From Lactuca virosa (Eukaryota > Streptophyta > Magnoliopsida > Asterales > Asteraceae), in the NCBI GenBank assembly GCA_928212115.1, contig CAKMRJ010005523.1:242959019-243023018 (forward strand): a stretch of DNA of 64,000 bases, read 5' to 3'. The translations under genes were made by a program, and so were the position numbers. Below the pieces are notes generated by a model. It saw only the letters and a list, made by a program, of their open reading frames with translations. It had not been told where the DNA came from and did not search any database. Below, piece after piece: positions 36,201 through 47,291 of this stretch (position 1 is its first letter; each line of letters opens with the position of its first letter).

Positions 36201-36323
36201 ACAAGGCTAAAATAGGATGTACTTTATGGTTACATAATCTTGCTTGCTTGCTTCTATTTTTGTAATGTTTATTTTCTAACATCTTGCTAGTTTTTAATAA
36301 AATTCTGCTATTCCAAAAAAAAA
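33296..36323 (+). pseudogene. LINE ORF2 half (copy B)
   Basis: Duplicate of 14493-17547. The first kilobase has extra indels, notably a block of losses at 34250-34345 that removes the QSAFIKGRQ region seen intact in copy A. Later parts match closely: the LRGLRQGDPLSPFLF segment at about 34567-34611, the thumb-like part 34871-35203 and the C-terminal zinc region 35259-36071. The A tail is at 36315-36323. The catalytic-box lesion is shared, with one further base lost next to it. Confidence 0.85.
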
Positions 36324-37254
36324 GTCATATGAATGTTTATGAACATGAAACCAATTTTAATGGTCATATATATATATATATCTATAAAAAAAACATAACC
36401 AACTTAATATATAAATATAATATATTTTTTTACTCTTATAAGTTATTAATCATAACTAAAATGAAAACTATACAATATCACCTTTTTTTTTATGTGAATT
36501 AACCATTTGCAAAATGGGTCCATAGGCAACTTTTAATGTTATGAAAAATTATATATATTTTCCAATTGAAACGTAACTACAAAAAATTGTTGTGTTTTTT
36601 AAATGTGGTTAATAGATATTTCTGTTTTCATACGTAATTAAAAAATAAAAAAATAAAGTGACATGCCTCATGAAATTATAATTAAAATAACTAAGTACTT
36701 GGAGTGGTTGTTCAAGCTCAGAGAATCTGATTCTACCATTTCTTTCTCATTTCTTTTTCCTCCAAAATTAATATCAACTTTCTAATCATTATACAATCGT
36801 TTTTTTTTTCATAATAATGTTCCTGCCTAAATAGAAGGCAAAACATTATAATTTATAAGCATTGCAAACTTAAAACAAAAAAAAAATCATTTTATAAAAT
36901 CAATAACTGTTTTATGACAAAATATCAAATACGATAACTAAAAATATCATTTATAAAGAAGGTTTCAAATCTTGAATACTTTTCATAATAAATTATACCA
37001 ACTACTTTTTCTCTTTACCAAAGATGCTTTTGTTTTGCACAATTCATAAGTTATGGATCGTATCTTTGTCAAGCTTTATGCATCCCAACATTGTTTACAT
37101 TGTAATGAAAAGGGAAACATTATATTCCTTATTAATTCTAATATAAAGTTTATTAATATTTAAAAATCTATGATATTTTAGTTTTTAAAGATGAATCATT
37201 CAAACTTTCAATAAACTATTTTTAACAATAATTATAAAAAGGGATGGATGCAGG
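36324..37254. other. AT-rich spacer (copy B)
   Basis: Duplicate of 17548-18481. No feature recognised. Confidence 0.6.
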
Positions 37255-37869
37255 TAGGGGTATTCGTTTGGATGGATCGGTTCGATCGGATCCAATTAAG
37301 TAAATCCAAAATTATTTTGGTTTTCAAAATATAGATCCAAATAGTCCAAACTAAATTCAAATCCGATCCGATTCGATCCAATTACAATTCAGTTTGATCG
37401 GTTTTTTATAATTCGTTTTTTTTAAAAACCATAACATTTAAAAGGACATAGAATTATAATATGATATAATTTTACAGAAAAAGCAAAAACAAATTATTTA
37501 CTTCTGATTTAAAATTTATAAACAACTACTAAGAAGACATATTATAGTTTATTATTTGATAGATTTTTTTTTTGAGATAAAGTACATATTAATATCTTTT
37601 ATTAGGTAAAACTTTTTGAACTTATTTAAAAGTATTATAAAATTAATAAATATTTATAGATATATTGAAAATAAATACATAACAAATTGTTATTCGGTTT
37701 TTTTTGAACTATTCGGTTCTTATTTTATAAACAAAAACCAATCCGAAATCCAAAATAATAATTCGGTTTTGTTGAAAACCAATCCAAACATCCGAATATC
37801 CGAACCAAATAGTTCAATCCAATTGTCCAATTGGACAATTCAGTTTTATCCAAATAGTGAACAACCCTA
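37255..37869. mobile_element. hAT-type MITE (copy B)
   Basis: Duplicate of 18482-19097 with the same terminal repeats. Flanks are GATGCAGG (37247-37254) and GATGCATG (37870-37877). Confidence 0.75.
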
Positions 37870-38033
37870 GATGCATGAATGTATAAGAGTAGGTGCATTC
37901 AATTCTTATTTTTTATTTTACTATTTTTTTCTAAAACACAAACCAATGGGTCCATTTTATTGGTTTTTCTCTCGGGTTTCTGGGTTCGGTTTCAGTTTTA
38001 TGATGAAACCAAACCTCAAACTATTTTTTAAAC

Positions 38034-38967
38034 AGGAAATCTCCAAAAAAGTAATAACATTTTACATAATTTACGAAAATGTCCAAAACTAAAATTTATT
38101 TACGAAAAAACATAAAATACCGGTAAAAATGATGATTTGACCATTTTTTCAGGTTTACCGGTTTCATTACTGACATGGTTTCATTAAAGTATCATTATTT
38201 TATCATAATTTATCAATAAGTCTCAAACTAAAATTAAGTGATGATTTGACCATTTTCTCCCTGTAACATCCATTTTACCGGTTTCATTGCTCATCTAGGC
38301 GTCTAGTCATTAAATAAGCTGATGAGATGAATATGTTGCGTTACATAATGTTATGTTTACCATAAAACTTGATATCATGTTGTATAATATGTGTTTTGGA
38401 ATACTAAATATATCCAACGAAGACTGCAATAAATACATAAACTAGCAACAACTTCGTCGTTTTTTTAAGTTTATAAGAAATTTCAAATTGTCTATCTAAT
38501 CTTATGTGACCCAACATATCAATCTCATCAGCTCATTTCCTGTTATTTTTCCTGGAAACATACATTTTACCGGTTTCATTGCAGACCTGTATACATAGTC
38601 ATAGATGAGCCGATGAGATGAATATCAAATTTTACGGTAAACATAATATTATATTACACATTGTGTCTATCTTATCAGCTCATTTAATGACTACACATCC
38701 AGGACAGTAGTGAAACCGGTAAAATGTATGCTATAAGGAGAAAATGGCCAAATCATCACTTAATTTTAGTTTAGGACTTATTCGTAAATTATGGTAAAAT
38801 AATCTGACTTTATTGGAACCATATCAGGAATGAAACCAGTAAACCGAGAAAAATGGGCCAAATCATCATTTTTACCAGTAATTCATGCTTTTTCACAAAT
38901 AAATTTTATTTTGGCATTTTTTTTCGTAAATTAAGGTAAAATATCATGACTTTCATGGAGACTTCCC
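38034..38967. mobile_element. Long-TIR Mutator-like MITE (copy B)
   Basis: Duplicate of 19262-20196 with flanks TTTTTAAAC (38025-38033) and TTTTTAAAT (38968-38976). Confidence 0.72.
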
Positions 38968-39283
38968 TTTTTAAATGACCTCAAGTCCGCATATTATATA
39001 AAGTTGAAGATGGCTCATGTTTTGAGCCAACAAGGGACATGGAACTCAAAGTTATAACTTCAATAACGAATGAGGATGACCGATGCTTATGTAGTAGATG
39101 CGATTAGCCTGAGTTTTAAACCATAAGAGAGGTGAGATGCTTTTAAAGTGGCTGCCAAAATAAAATGAAGAAATGTAATCCACTTGTTTTGAACTTGCAA
39201 CATGTTGTTTGTTACCTCATTTCCTTAACCACCAGACTAAGTCTCCACTTTTATCTATAACCTATGGAACATGTATGTATGTG

Positions 39284-39288
<5 letters not shown>

Positions 39289-39379
<91 letters not shown>
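39289..39379. repeat. Compound microsatellite (AT)n(GA)n (copy B)
   Basis: AT run to 39344, then uninterrupted GA to 39379. The AT part is shorter and the GA part longer than in copy A, and the GCGA interruptions are absent. Confidence 0.95.
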
Positions 39380-39382
<3 letters not shown>

Positions 39383-39906
39383 GTTCAAGTATTCTAACTA
39401 ATTATTGTGTGGATATAGGAATCAATATAGACCAATCATTTCAAAAACCTAATAAGGATAAAATGGTAATCTTACCTATTAATTAGTTTTAGTAATTAAA
39501 TAATATTTAATTAATCCCTAAAATATTGGATTACTTTCCCTTAAAATACTACCTGCTTCTCTATAACCTATCAATCACCGATCTGTTTCGTCTTCTCAAC
39601 CTAACCCTAAACCACGAAAGTCATCGGACACCACGACCACCACAGCCGCAATAACCCCTAAAATCACCATCAGATTCTGAAGATTCTAAGTTCAAACGAT
39701 TCTGATGAAGATTGGCTGCTAATAAGAATCATGGATCTCCATCAATGCCAAAATCGCCATCAGCGGACCACGATGCATTGAAATTCTTGAGTTTTGATCT
39801 CGTATCCACAATCGGCTGGAAAACCGCCACATGCTGCCATCCCTTTCCTTGTAGCTGCTGGAAATCGGAAGTTCAATGAAAGGAACTCGACCTAGGGCTC
39901 ATTGAG
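39380..39906. other. Spacer with gene-like segment (copy B)
   Basis: Duplicate of 20614-21141. The segment from about 39580 has exon- or UTR-like composition but no usable frame. Confidence 0.4.
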
Positions 39907-41005
39907 TATAACATCCATAAAATTCATAAAAATTTAAAACTTTTTCAAGCATCCAAAAACCATTACTTATTACAAAATGTTTTCAAAATAGTTTCATATC
40001 ATAGTATCCCATAAATCAAAATTATAAAATGTGAGGAGGTGCACGATCAAGCCTTCGCTTTCCCACGATCATCCGAAGTACCTGAAACAAAATCAACAAC
40101 TGTAAGCCCGAAGCTTAGTGAGCTCCCCCAAAATACCCGCACATAAAATAACACATATATAATAACACATACTATGGGACTAATCAACCATCGGGTTAGA
40201 ATGCCCCATGCCCTCAACCATCGGGTTGGAATGCCAACATACAATGGGTCCAATCATCCTCGGGATGGTATACCCTCGGCCTACAACCATCGGGATGGAA
40301 TGCCCACATACTATGAGTCCAATAATCCTCGGGATGGAATACTCTCGGCCCACAACCATCGGGTTGGAATGCCCGGTCGGTTGGCTCTCGCACAAAGCAG
40401 AAAAGCCTCAATCATAAATCCACCATGTGCACATATATCAGATAATCACATAACAGTCTACAGACAATCAAAATGATCTACAGATCACTAAGCATAGCAA
40501 CATCCTATCTACTAGGATACCGATCTAACCGATCATAACCACATAGAAACATCCTATCTACCAGGATACCGATCAAACAGATCTCACTAATAATAAAGTA
40601 GGATAACAATCCGAAGGGCCGACCTTGGTGCCTTCGACCCTTGAGTATAGTAAGGAAAAATCACCTCCCAAGTAGTGCTGTAGTGACAATATCCAACTCC
40701 CAATCACAGCTCCGAACTCAACTGCCTGTAACCACCATATGACTAATTCCATCAAAATCCCAAATTACCAAAATACCCTCAGAAGTCAAACTTGGTCAGC
40801 CCTTGGTCAAAGTCAAAGTCAACGGTCAAAGTCAACAGTCCATGTTGTCCCAACTCGTCGAGTGCAGCTTACTGACTCGCCGAGTTCCTTCAGAACTCAG
40901 AAACCGTAAAACTCGAGTCAACTAGCCGAGTTACCAAACAACTCGTCCAGTCCATGTTGTGTCCATAAGGTCGGGAAAACCTTAACCAACTTGCCGAGTT
41001 AACTC
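39907..41005 (-). mobile_element. Gypsy 3' LTR, distal part
   Basis: With 58908-59768 it makes one LTR of about 1.95 kb in reverse orientation, split by the outer copia at AACTC. The terminal TATAACATCC has lost the canonical TG. It contains the GTAAGC...CTTAGTG block at 40102-40120, CCATCGGGTTGGAATGCC tandem units at about 40180-40375 and ACTCGNCGAGT palindromes at 40852-41000. The other LTR of the element lies beyond the window. Confidence 0.87.
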
Positions 41006-41798
41006 TGTTGGATTAGATGTCTAAGCCCATAACTATTATTGGTATGTACTCGACCCGAGAGTAGCATGGTCCATTTGGGTTGCATGGCATCGGAACAATT
41101 GGATAGACAAATGAGAAAAGGTTATTTATGATTTATATTAATATATTATAAGTTCTAATATATTAATATGAAATCATATTATTTGATTAGTATTGATCAA
41201 GAATTAATTTGGAATTAATTTTGTGGTCAAAAGAGACTAATTAAATATATGGGGATTGATTATGTAAATCATTCATTCTTATATATGTGGGCTTGTGATC
41301 CATAGTCCTTCATGTTGGGCTTAACCCATGTGGTAACCCATGGATACTCCATGGAGGTTAAAACCCATGGATCATGAAGGAAATGGAAAGTCATGCACAT
41401 TAGGGTTTACATGGTGTAACCCTAAATGAGCCACACTATATAAAGGTCCCCATGGTTCATGAAATGAGACTAGTGGAGACACAAAGAGGGCAAAGTCGAT
41501 TTCATAGAGTGAACCAAGTAACCTCTTATCAAGTTATTCCAATTGTTGGTGGTGTTGTGTGATTCCATTTGAGGTGCAACACTTGGGGCACTAAGCTCTT
41601 AAAGGTTCAAGACTTCAAGCTCCATCAAAAGGTATGTCATCTAACTAGACTTTTATAGTATAGATACTTCATTGTATGCTAGTTAGGATGATGCTTTGGA
41701 ATTTTGAATGTATGCATGTATAATAGAGAAAACATAGAACCAAATCACATAGGGTTGCATGTACACCATAGGAGTGTTAGAATGATCTAAACCCATAA
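41006..41798 (+). promoter_or_regulatory. Outer copia 5' LTR with TATA box
   Basis: It starts TGTTGGATTAGATGTC. A TATA box TATATAAA lies at 41437-41444, so transcription probably starts near 41470. The last bases are CATAA instead of the CATCA of the 3' LTR, an end mutation that would impair re-integration. Confidence 0.88.
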
Positions 41799-41799
41799 G

Positions 41800-41811
41800 T
41801 GGTATCAGAGC
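41800..41811 (+). other. Primer-binding site, outer copia
   Basis: TGGTATCAGAGC, initiator tRNA-Met type, intact. Confidence 0.9.
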
Positions 41812-43036
41812 CTAGGGTTGTTTTCAATTATACTTGATGCTGCTTGCTTGGAAATGCCTTAAAAATCAATTTTCTGCTGTTCTGGATAGTGGACTCGCCG
41901 AGTCCAAGGTAAAAACTGACCAACTCGCCGAGTTTGTTCATATACTCGATGAGTTGGTGCTCCAGAATGCAGATTTTCAAGGTTTTTGGCTAGAATTGGA
42001 CTAGGATCATTACCATAAGCTGTTTTTGAACTTATAAACATGTTTTTGATGTGGTAATGATCATACTAATCCAATTCAAAAGATAATTGTCAAAAGTTTC
42101 ATGTTTTGTATTAGTTTAATGGTTAGACTAATTACATGAAAATTGTTTGATTTGAATTGTCTTGTTCATATGAGTTTAATCTAGATCACAGTTTTTTTTA
42201 CATGTTTGTTAGTTTAATTGGTGATCTTAATGTTTTATTAATGGACTCCATAACTTGTCCTCAAGTTATGGAAAACCAAAAGTTTTTCCTTTTAAAAGAA
42301 TCATTAAAGCCATAGGTTATAAACTTGAAGATTCTTTTTCCCATAAATTGTTTTATGACCTCCATAACTTGTCCTCAAGTTATGGATTTTCAAAAGTTTC
42401 TTCATTAAAGTCTTTAAAACCTATATTAAACTCATATGTTATGGATTCCAATTTTTTTTTGAATTGTTCAAAACTTTCCCTCAAGTTTTGGAATTTGTAA
42501 AGTTACACTTTTGAATACTTTAGTTCTAAACCCTAGAATTTTAAATAGTTTAAAATTCAACCCTTATACTATTATAATATTATAGGTTTAATATTTATAT
42601 ATATGTATAAGAGTAAAAGTCATTATTACCGTTAGTAGGCATCATTCACGAAGCCGGTCTATAAGGGGTGTATAAGGTTACTGCCTATAAAATGACAGTT
42701 TAATGGGTGTCCACTCTCACCCACCGCTTCCTTGACTGGTGGAGGGTCGTTAGCCGAATGGGTAGGATAGGACTCTAATTCTCCCTTCATTAAAAGTATA
42801 ATGATAAATATAAAGTAACTAAACACTTATAAATTCCCAATCTTAGTTACTTTAGGAAAATGTGAATATGGTGCTAACCCATGAAATTGCACTTTGCACC
42901 TTGTTAAGCCGTTAGTGGAGCGTGTGTGGTTAACTGACACACTAATCGGGACTGACAGTGCGTGGCAAAGGTTAGCTTGATGTTAATCATAGATCAACGG
43001 AGAGTGTGTGGTTAACCGGCACATTGATTAGGTGGT
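41812..43036 (+). other. Outer copia leader, first part
   Basis: Non-coding. ACTCGCCGAGT motifs are at 41892-41955. Perfect hairpins with TCCT loops are at 42248-42271 and 42362-42385, and a related CAAAACTT stem is at 42469-42490. A block at 42650-42765 is shared with the inner leader (GAAGCCGGTCTATAAGGGG, then a CCACCG/GGTGG stem). The GTGTGGTTAACCGGCACA palindrome lies at 43006-43023 with a degenerate partner at 42924-42940. The solo LTR inserted 13 bp after it. Confidence 0.75.
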
Positions 43037-45423
43037 TGTAACGCCCGTAGATCCGGGCTAGTCAATTTAGAGATAATAGGGGTCGAAAACGACTTTTCGA
43101 CAAAAGATTATTTAGAATAAATAATCTTAACCAAGTTGTAGAATATGTCTCAAGGGTTCCGTACATATAAAGAACGCCGAAATCTGAGTTATAACGAAGA
43201 AGTTATGGCGCGTCGAAGTTTTTCGACAAAACCGACACGGCACCGGGAGACGTAAATAGTGAATTTACAATAGAGGACTTTTTAGCCTTAGTGATCTAAA
43301 CAAAAGTTGTAGTATATGTTAAACCGAGAACATCCATAAAAAGAACGCCCAAATCTGACTTTGTATGAGGAAGTTATGATTTTTCTAAGATTTGGCATAG
43401 TAGTGCACGGCCCGAAACTCGAATTTTAGTTCGAGCGGTTTTTGGCCTACGCGACCTAAATGATAATTGAAGATCACATTAATAGGAACTCAATGGTAAA
43501 AAGACAGACAAAAACAGAATCCGTATGTAGAAGTTATGAATTTTACGCGGACATTTAACAGTATAATCTCCTCGTACTGTTAAATTTAAGATCAGTCGAG
43601 AATTAGCCGACGGAGTCAAAATGAAAGTTGTAGATCTTATTTTTACCTATGCGTGGATATAAAGAACGTCAAAAACGGAGGTTGTATGTGAAAGTTACGG
43701 ATTTTAGAAGTCGGAAGTGTGCTGTGCGAAAATGGGTGATGTGGCACAATCTTGGCCATTGCTTTCTCCCCAAGTCTTGCCACTAGATGGTGACATGTGA
43801 CACCAAGTTCAGCCATTTTTCACCCTATAAATAGAACCTCTCCCACCCTCATTTTCTTCACACCTTTCCCATTCTTTCTTCTCTTTACTCTCTCTCTAGA
43901 ACCTCTCTCTAGCCCCCGAAACCCCCCGAAAAGCCTAGGGAACCTCCCTAGCACGAGGCGGAAGCCCTGGAGTGCTCGATGGCTCCGAGAAGAAGAGCTT
44001 TTCGGCTCGGGAACGCTGCTCCAAGCAAAGCCCGGTTTTCTATAATACTCGCTGTAAGTGAGCTACGCCTACGCTATTTTTAATATAGCTTTTATTTAAT
44101 TATAGTAACGTTATTAGGAACTTATAATAAGTACTTGGGCTATTATTATGGGTTATATAAGTATTGTTTAACGCTTATATAATAGTAATAATAGCTAGAC
44201 TATTAATTAGTCTCAGCGAATAATAGACTAAACTCTAGTGGTAATAATACTAGGTTTCGTCGAAGGAAATTATTTTTAAGAACCAAAGCGCTGTCTGAGT
44301 TCGGAATCACCACCTCTTCAGGTGAGTGCATAGTTACTTTCATCTTACACATAGATATGAAGTATTTTATATAAATTACGTGCTATGTGTGCGTATTATC
44401 TGAGTACTTGCTGTCTATGCTAGATGAACAATTTTATAACACGTTTTAAATGATTTAAACTGTATATGTCTTTATATCTACGAAAATGTTGCGGTAAAAC
44501 ATGGGTAGATGTAATAAATGAAATATGAGTTGGATGATGAGGTGAGAGGTGAAATAGACCATGAGGTGAGGGTGAGAGGTGGACGATGTGAGAAGCCTTG
44601 TACCCAAATGTTGGCCCCGTCATCTAGCAGAGTATAGATGACAACCACAGACTATTCTAGACAGTCCAGTGGAACACTAGCAGGCTCGCAACCTGTAGGT
44701 GTTGTGAACGATGTGTTCACCGGTGTACTCTAAAAACCCATTGACATGTATTGCGAGTGGATTCTCGGAAACGATACTGTCGATAAACGAGATAACCCTG
44801 GCAGCTGCGCCTAAAGGACAATACCGGCAGATGCGCCTCGTAGAGAATGTCATAATTTTGGCAGTTGCGCCTAAGTGACAGAACTAGCAGCTGTGTTTGA
44901 CAGATGTGTCATTGACAACAATGGAATTCGTACCTATTCCTTAGGATAATCCTTAGGAATGAATGAACGAGAAATAGCTGATTCTTAGGGTAGATCCTTA
45001 AGAATAAAGAAGATAATGAGGATGGGTAATTGGGTTGATTGCTTGATTGTTTAAACATAATAATTATATTATTGTGGGTTGAAAACCCTATGTACTCACC
45101 AGGTTTCCCAACCTGACCCACTCAGTTTATTTGTATCACAGGTGTCGATATGAAGTTACATTACACTGAGAGATTAAGGAGATATAAATCACTAGTGTAA
45201 ATGAATGTAAGTTCTGTTTATGCTTATGTTTCTGTATTGACCATGACATCCCAAATGTTTTAAAATGAATAAAAATACTTTTCTTCGGAAATGCTTTGAT
45301 AACGTATTTATCATGTTTTACTGGGAACAAATTCCGCAACATTTTTATTAAGAGAGGTACTCTGATTTTTATAAAGCATAAACAAAATCGGTCTTTTCTG
45401 GCCGTGAAAATGGGGATGTCACA
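43037..45423 (+). mobile_element. Solo LTR of family A, TSD GTGGT
   Basis: A complete 2387-bp LTR, TGTAACGCCC to GATGTCACA, between identical GTGGT copies (43032-43036, 45424-45428). TATAAATA is at 43826-43833. After it come a pyrimidine-rich CTCTCTCTAG stretch and GCGGAAGCCC. GCAGCTGCGCC tandem units span about 44800-44900. It has no internal region and no coding capacity. Confidence 0.93.
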
Positions 45424-45428
45424 GTGGT

Positions 45429-45784
45429 TGTAACATTGGGTGTATTAAGCTAATTTGCATGGTTATTCACACCTTGTTTGTGATCATCGGCATCCCAGTC
45501 ACAAACTTGAAGGGCACAATCGAGATTTAAACATGCCATTGAATTGTTCAATGAATCTCAAAGGATCTAGGAGTTTCAATTCACTTAAAACCTAAACCTA
45601 TTTTTCGTTTTTCGTGGTGGAAATTGGTAAATCGGCATTTACCTACCTTCAAATATTTTGCGGTTTGGATTACGGCATCCCTTTTCCAAATTGTAAAATA
45701 TTGTGTTGGGTCCTAGCCTTAATATTTCATTTGAGTGTTATATTAAGGACTTAAATCAACTAACGTGAATTTCTCCCATTGTAG
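45429..45784 (+). promoter_or_regulatory. Outer copia leader, gag-proximal hairpin cluster
   Basis: Three hairpins precede gag. The first, 45476-45506, has stem GTTTGTGA/TCACAAAC and a loop with CGGCATCCC. The second, 45626-45643, is GGTAAAT-CGGC-ATTTACC. The third, 45652-45702, has stem AATATTTTGCGGTTTGG pairing fully with CCAAATTGTAAAATATT if three G-U pairs are allowed, and loop ATTACGGCATCCCTTTT. Each has a structural counterpart with changed but still paired bases at 48393-48425, 48551-48568 and 48578-48628 in the inner copia. The role (packaging, dimerisation or translation) is unknown. Confidence 0.75.
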
Positions 45785-46480
45785 ATGTCTAGTTCAGACA
45801 ACTATGGTCTTCCCAAATCCTTTGGAGCAAGCTTTCCTCTTGAAGATGATGTCCCGCGGTTGGATTGTGGAAGTCATACTTCACTTCCTTCACATCCTCC
45901 AATAATTCTCCCTAACCCACAAGTTCAAGGACTTGAAAAATTCAAGGTCACTCAATCCCTACTTGCAATGAAACATGAAGATGGAAGGCATGTGTGTACT
46001 CACGTCTTGGAGATGAAGTCACATATTGACAGGCTGAGAGTATTGGGTGTCGAAGTCTCAAGGAAGTTGGTTGTTGACTGGGTTCTTCAATCACTTCCTG
46101 AGTCATATAGTGAGTTCATTAGGGACTACTATCTGACAGACCATGACATGACCCTTATTGATCTTAACTGTTTTCTTGTTGCTGCTTATTCAGCAATTAT
46201 GTGGCACACTGGAAAAGCAAATTTGATGGGAAGATCTACTCTTCAAACTTTCATGGACATTGACAATGGAAACGTTGGAAGTCCAGAAAAGATTTCTCTT
46301 TCCAAGGGAAAGAGAAATGCTAAGTCTGATATTGTCTCGTGTACCATTCCCAAAGAGTCTATATGTTTCTATTGCCAAGAGAATGGGCATTGGTTGCGAA
46401 GCTGCCCTGACTACCTGAAAAATCTGAGAAAAGGTAGAATCGAAAAGTTTGACTCTACTTCAGGTAAGTCTACTATCTAA
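45785..46480 (+). CDS. Outer copia gag-like protein, 231 aa, intact frame
   Basis: The ATG follows the leader in the same position as in the inner copia (after a pyrimidine-rich CCCATTGTAG). The middle part (MKHEDGRHVCTHVLEMKSH, then LQSLPESYSEF) matches the copia gag core of the inner element. A zinc knuckle CFYCQENGHWLRSC (CX2CX4HX4C) is at about residues 199-212. It is shorter than the inner gag because the N-terminal about 90-residue region is reduced. It has no protease: the frame stops 30 bp before the inner copia insertion. Retention of an open gag beside a wrecked pol suggests this element could supply its own coat protein but borrow enzymes. It may equally be chance in a young insertion. 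Confidence 0.8.
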   Translation: MSSSDNYGLPKSFGASFPLEDDVPRLDCGSHTSLPSHPPIILPNPQVQGLEKFKVTQSLLAMKHEDGRHVCTHVLEMKSHIDRLRVLGVEVSRKLVVDWVLQSLPESYSEFIRDYYLTDHDMTLIDLNCFLVAAYSAIMWHTGKANLMGRSTLQTFMDIDNGNVGSPEKISLSKGKRNAKSDIVSCTIPKESICFYCQENGHWLRSCPDYLKNLRKGRIEKFDSTSGKSTI

Positions 46481-46514
46481 CTCTATTAAGTTCCTAATTG
46501 TTGATTCTTAATAC

Positions 46515-47278
46515 TGTTGGATAAGGTGTCTAAGTCCATAACTATTTCTGGTATGTACTTGACCCGACCTGGCATGGTCCATTTGGGTTGCATGGCACCA
46601 TGCAATTGGATAAACTAAAATGAGAGAAATAACACTTATGGTTTATTAATATATTATAAGTTCTAATATATTAATAATATTATTTAATTAGTTTGATCAA
46701 GAATTAATTTAGAATTAATTAAGTGATCAAAAGATAACTAATTAAATATATGGGTAGATTATTTAAATCTTCCATATCTTATATAGTGGGCTAAGAGGCT
46801 CCATGGATTATCAAGTTGGGTTCCACCCATAGGATGCTCCATGGGAGTTACAAACCCATGGGTCATGGAAATGAAGAGTCATGACACATTAGGGTTTACA
46901 TGGTGTAACCCTAGATGTGTCAACACTATATAAGAAACCCATTCTCCACCAAAATCGGCGACACGTAAGAAACAAGAGGGCTAGGCCGATTTTAGAAGTG
47001 TGTATTCTCTCTAAAGTCATTCCAAAAGCATTTGGTGTTGTGTGAAGCATTTGAGGCATCACACTTGGGGTGCTAGGCTCACAAGGTTTCAAGGATCATA
47101 AGCAACAACAAGGTAAGTTATTCTATCTTTCATGCAAGTTAAAATTTGTTCCCCATGTATGCTAGATAGGAATATAACCTTGGAATTCAACTTTGCATGA
47201 TAATTAGACAAACATAGATCCAAGGTTATTAGGGTTGCATGTACACTTAGGAAGTGTTAGAATGCTCAAAACCCATCA
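46515..47278 (+). promoter_or_regulatory. Inner copia 5' LTR with TATA box
   Basis: TGTTGGATAAGG to AACCCATCA. TATA box TATATAAG is at 46927-46934, placing the transcript start near 46960. Confidence 0.9.
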
Positions 47279-47279
47279 G

Positions 47280-47291
47280 TGGTATCAGAGC
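47280..47291 (+). other. Primer-binding site, inner copia
   Basis: TGGTATCAGAGC, initiator tRNA-Met type, one base after the LTR. Confidence 0.92.
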
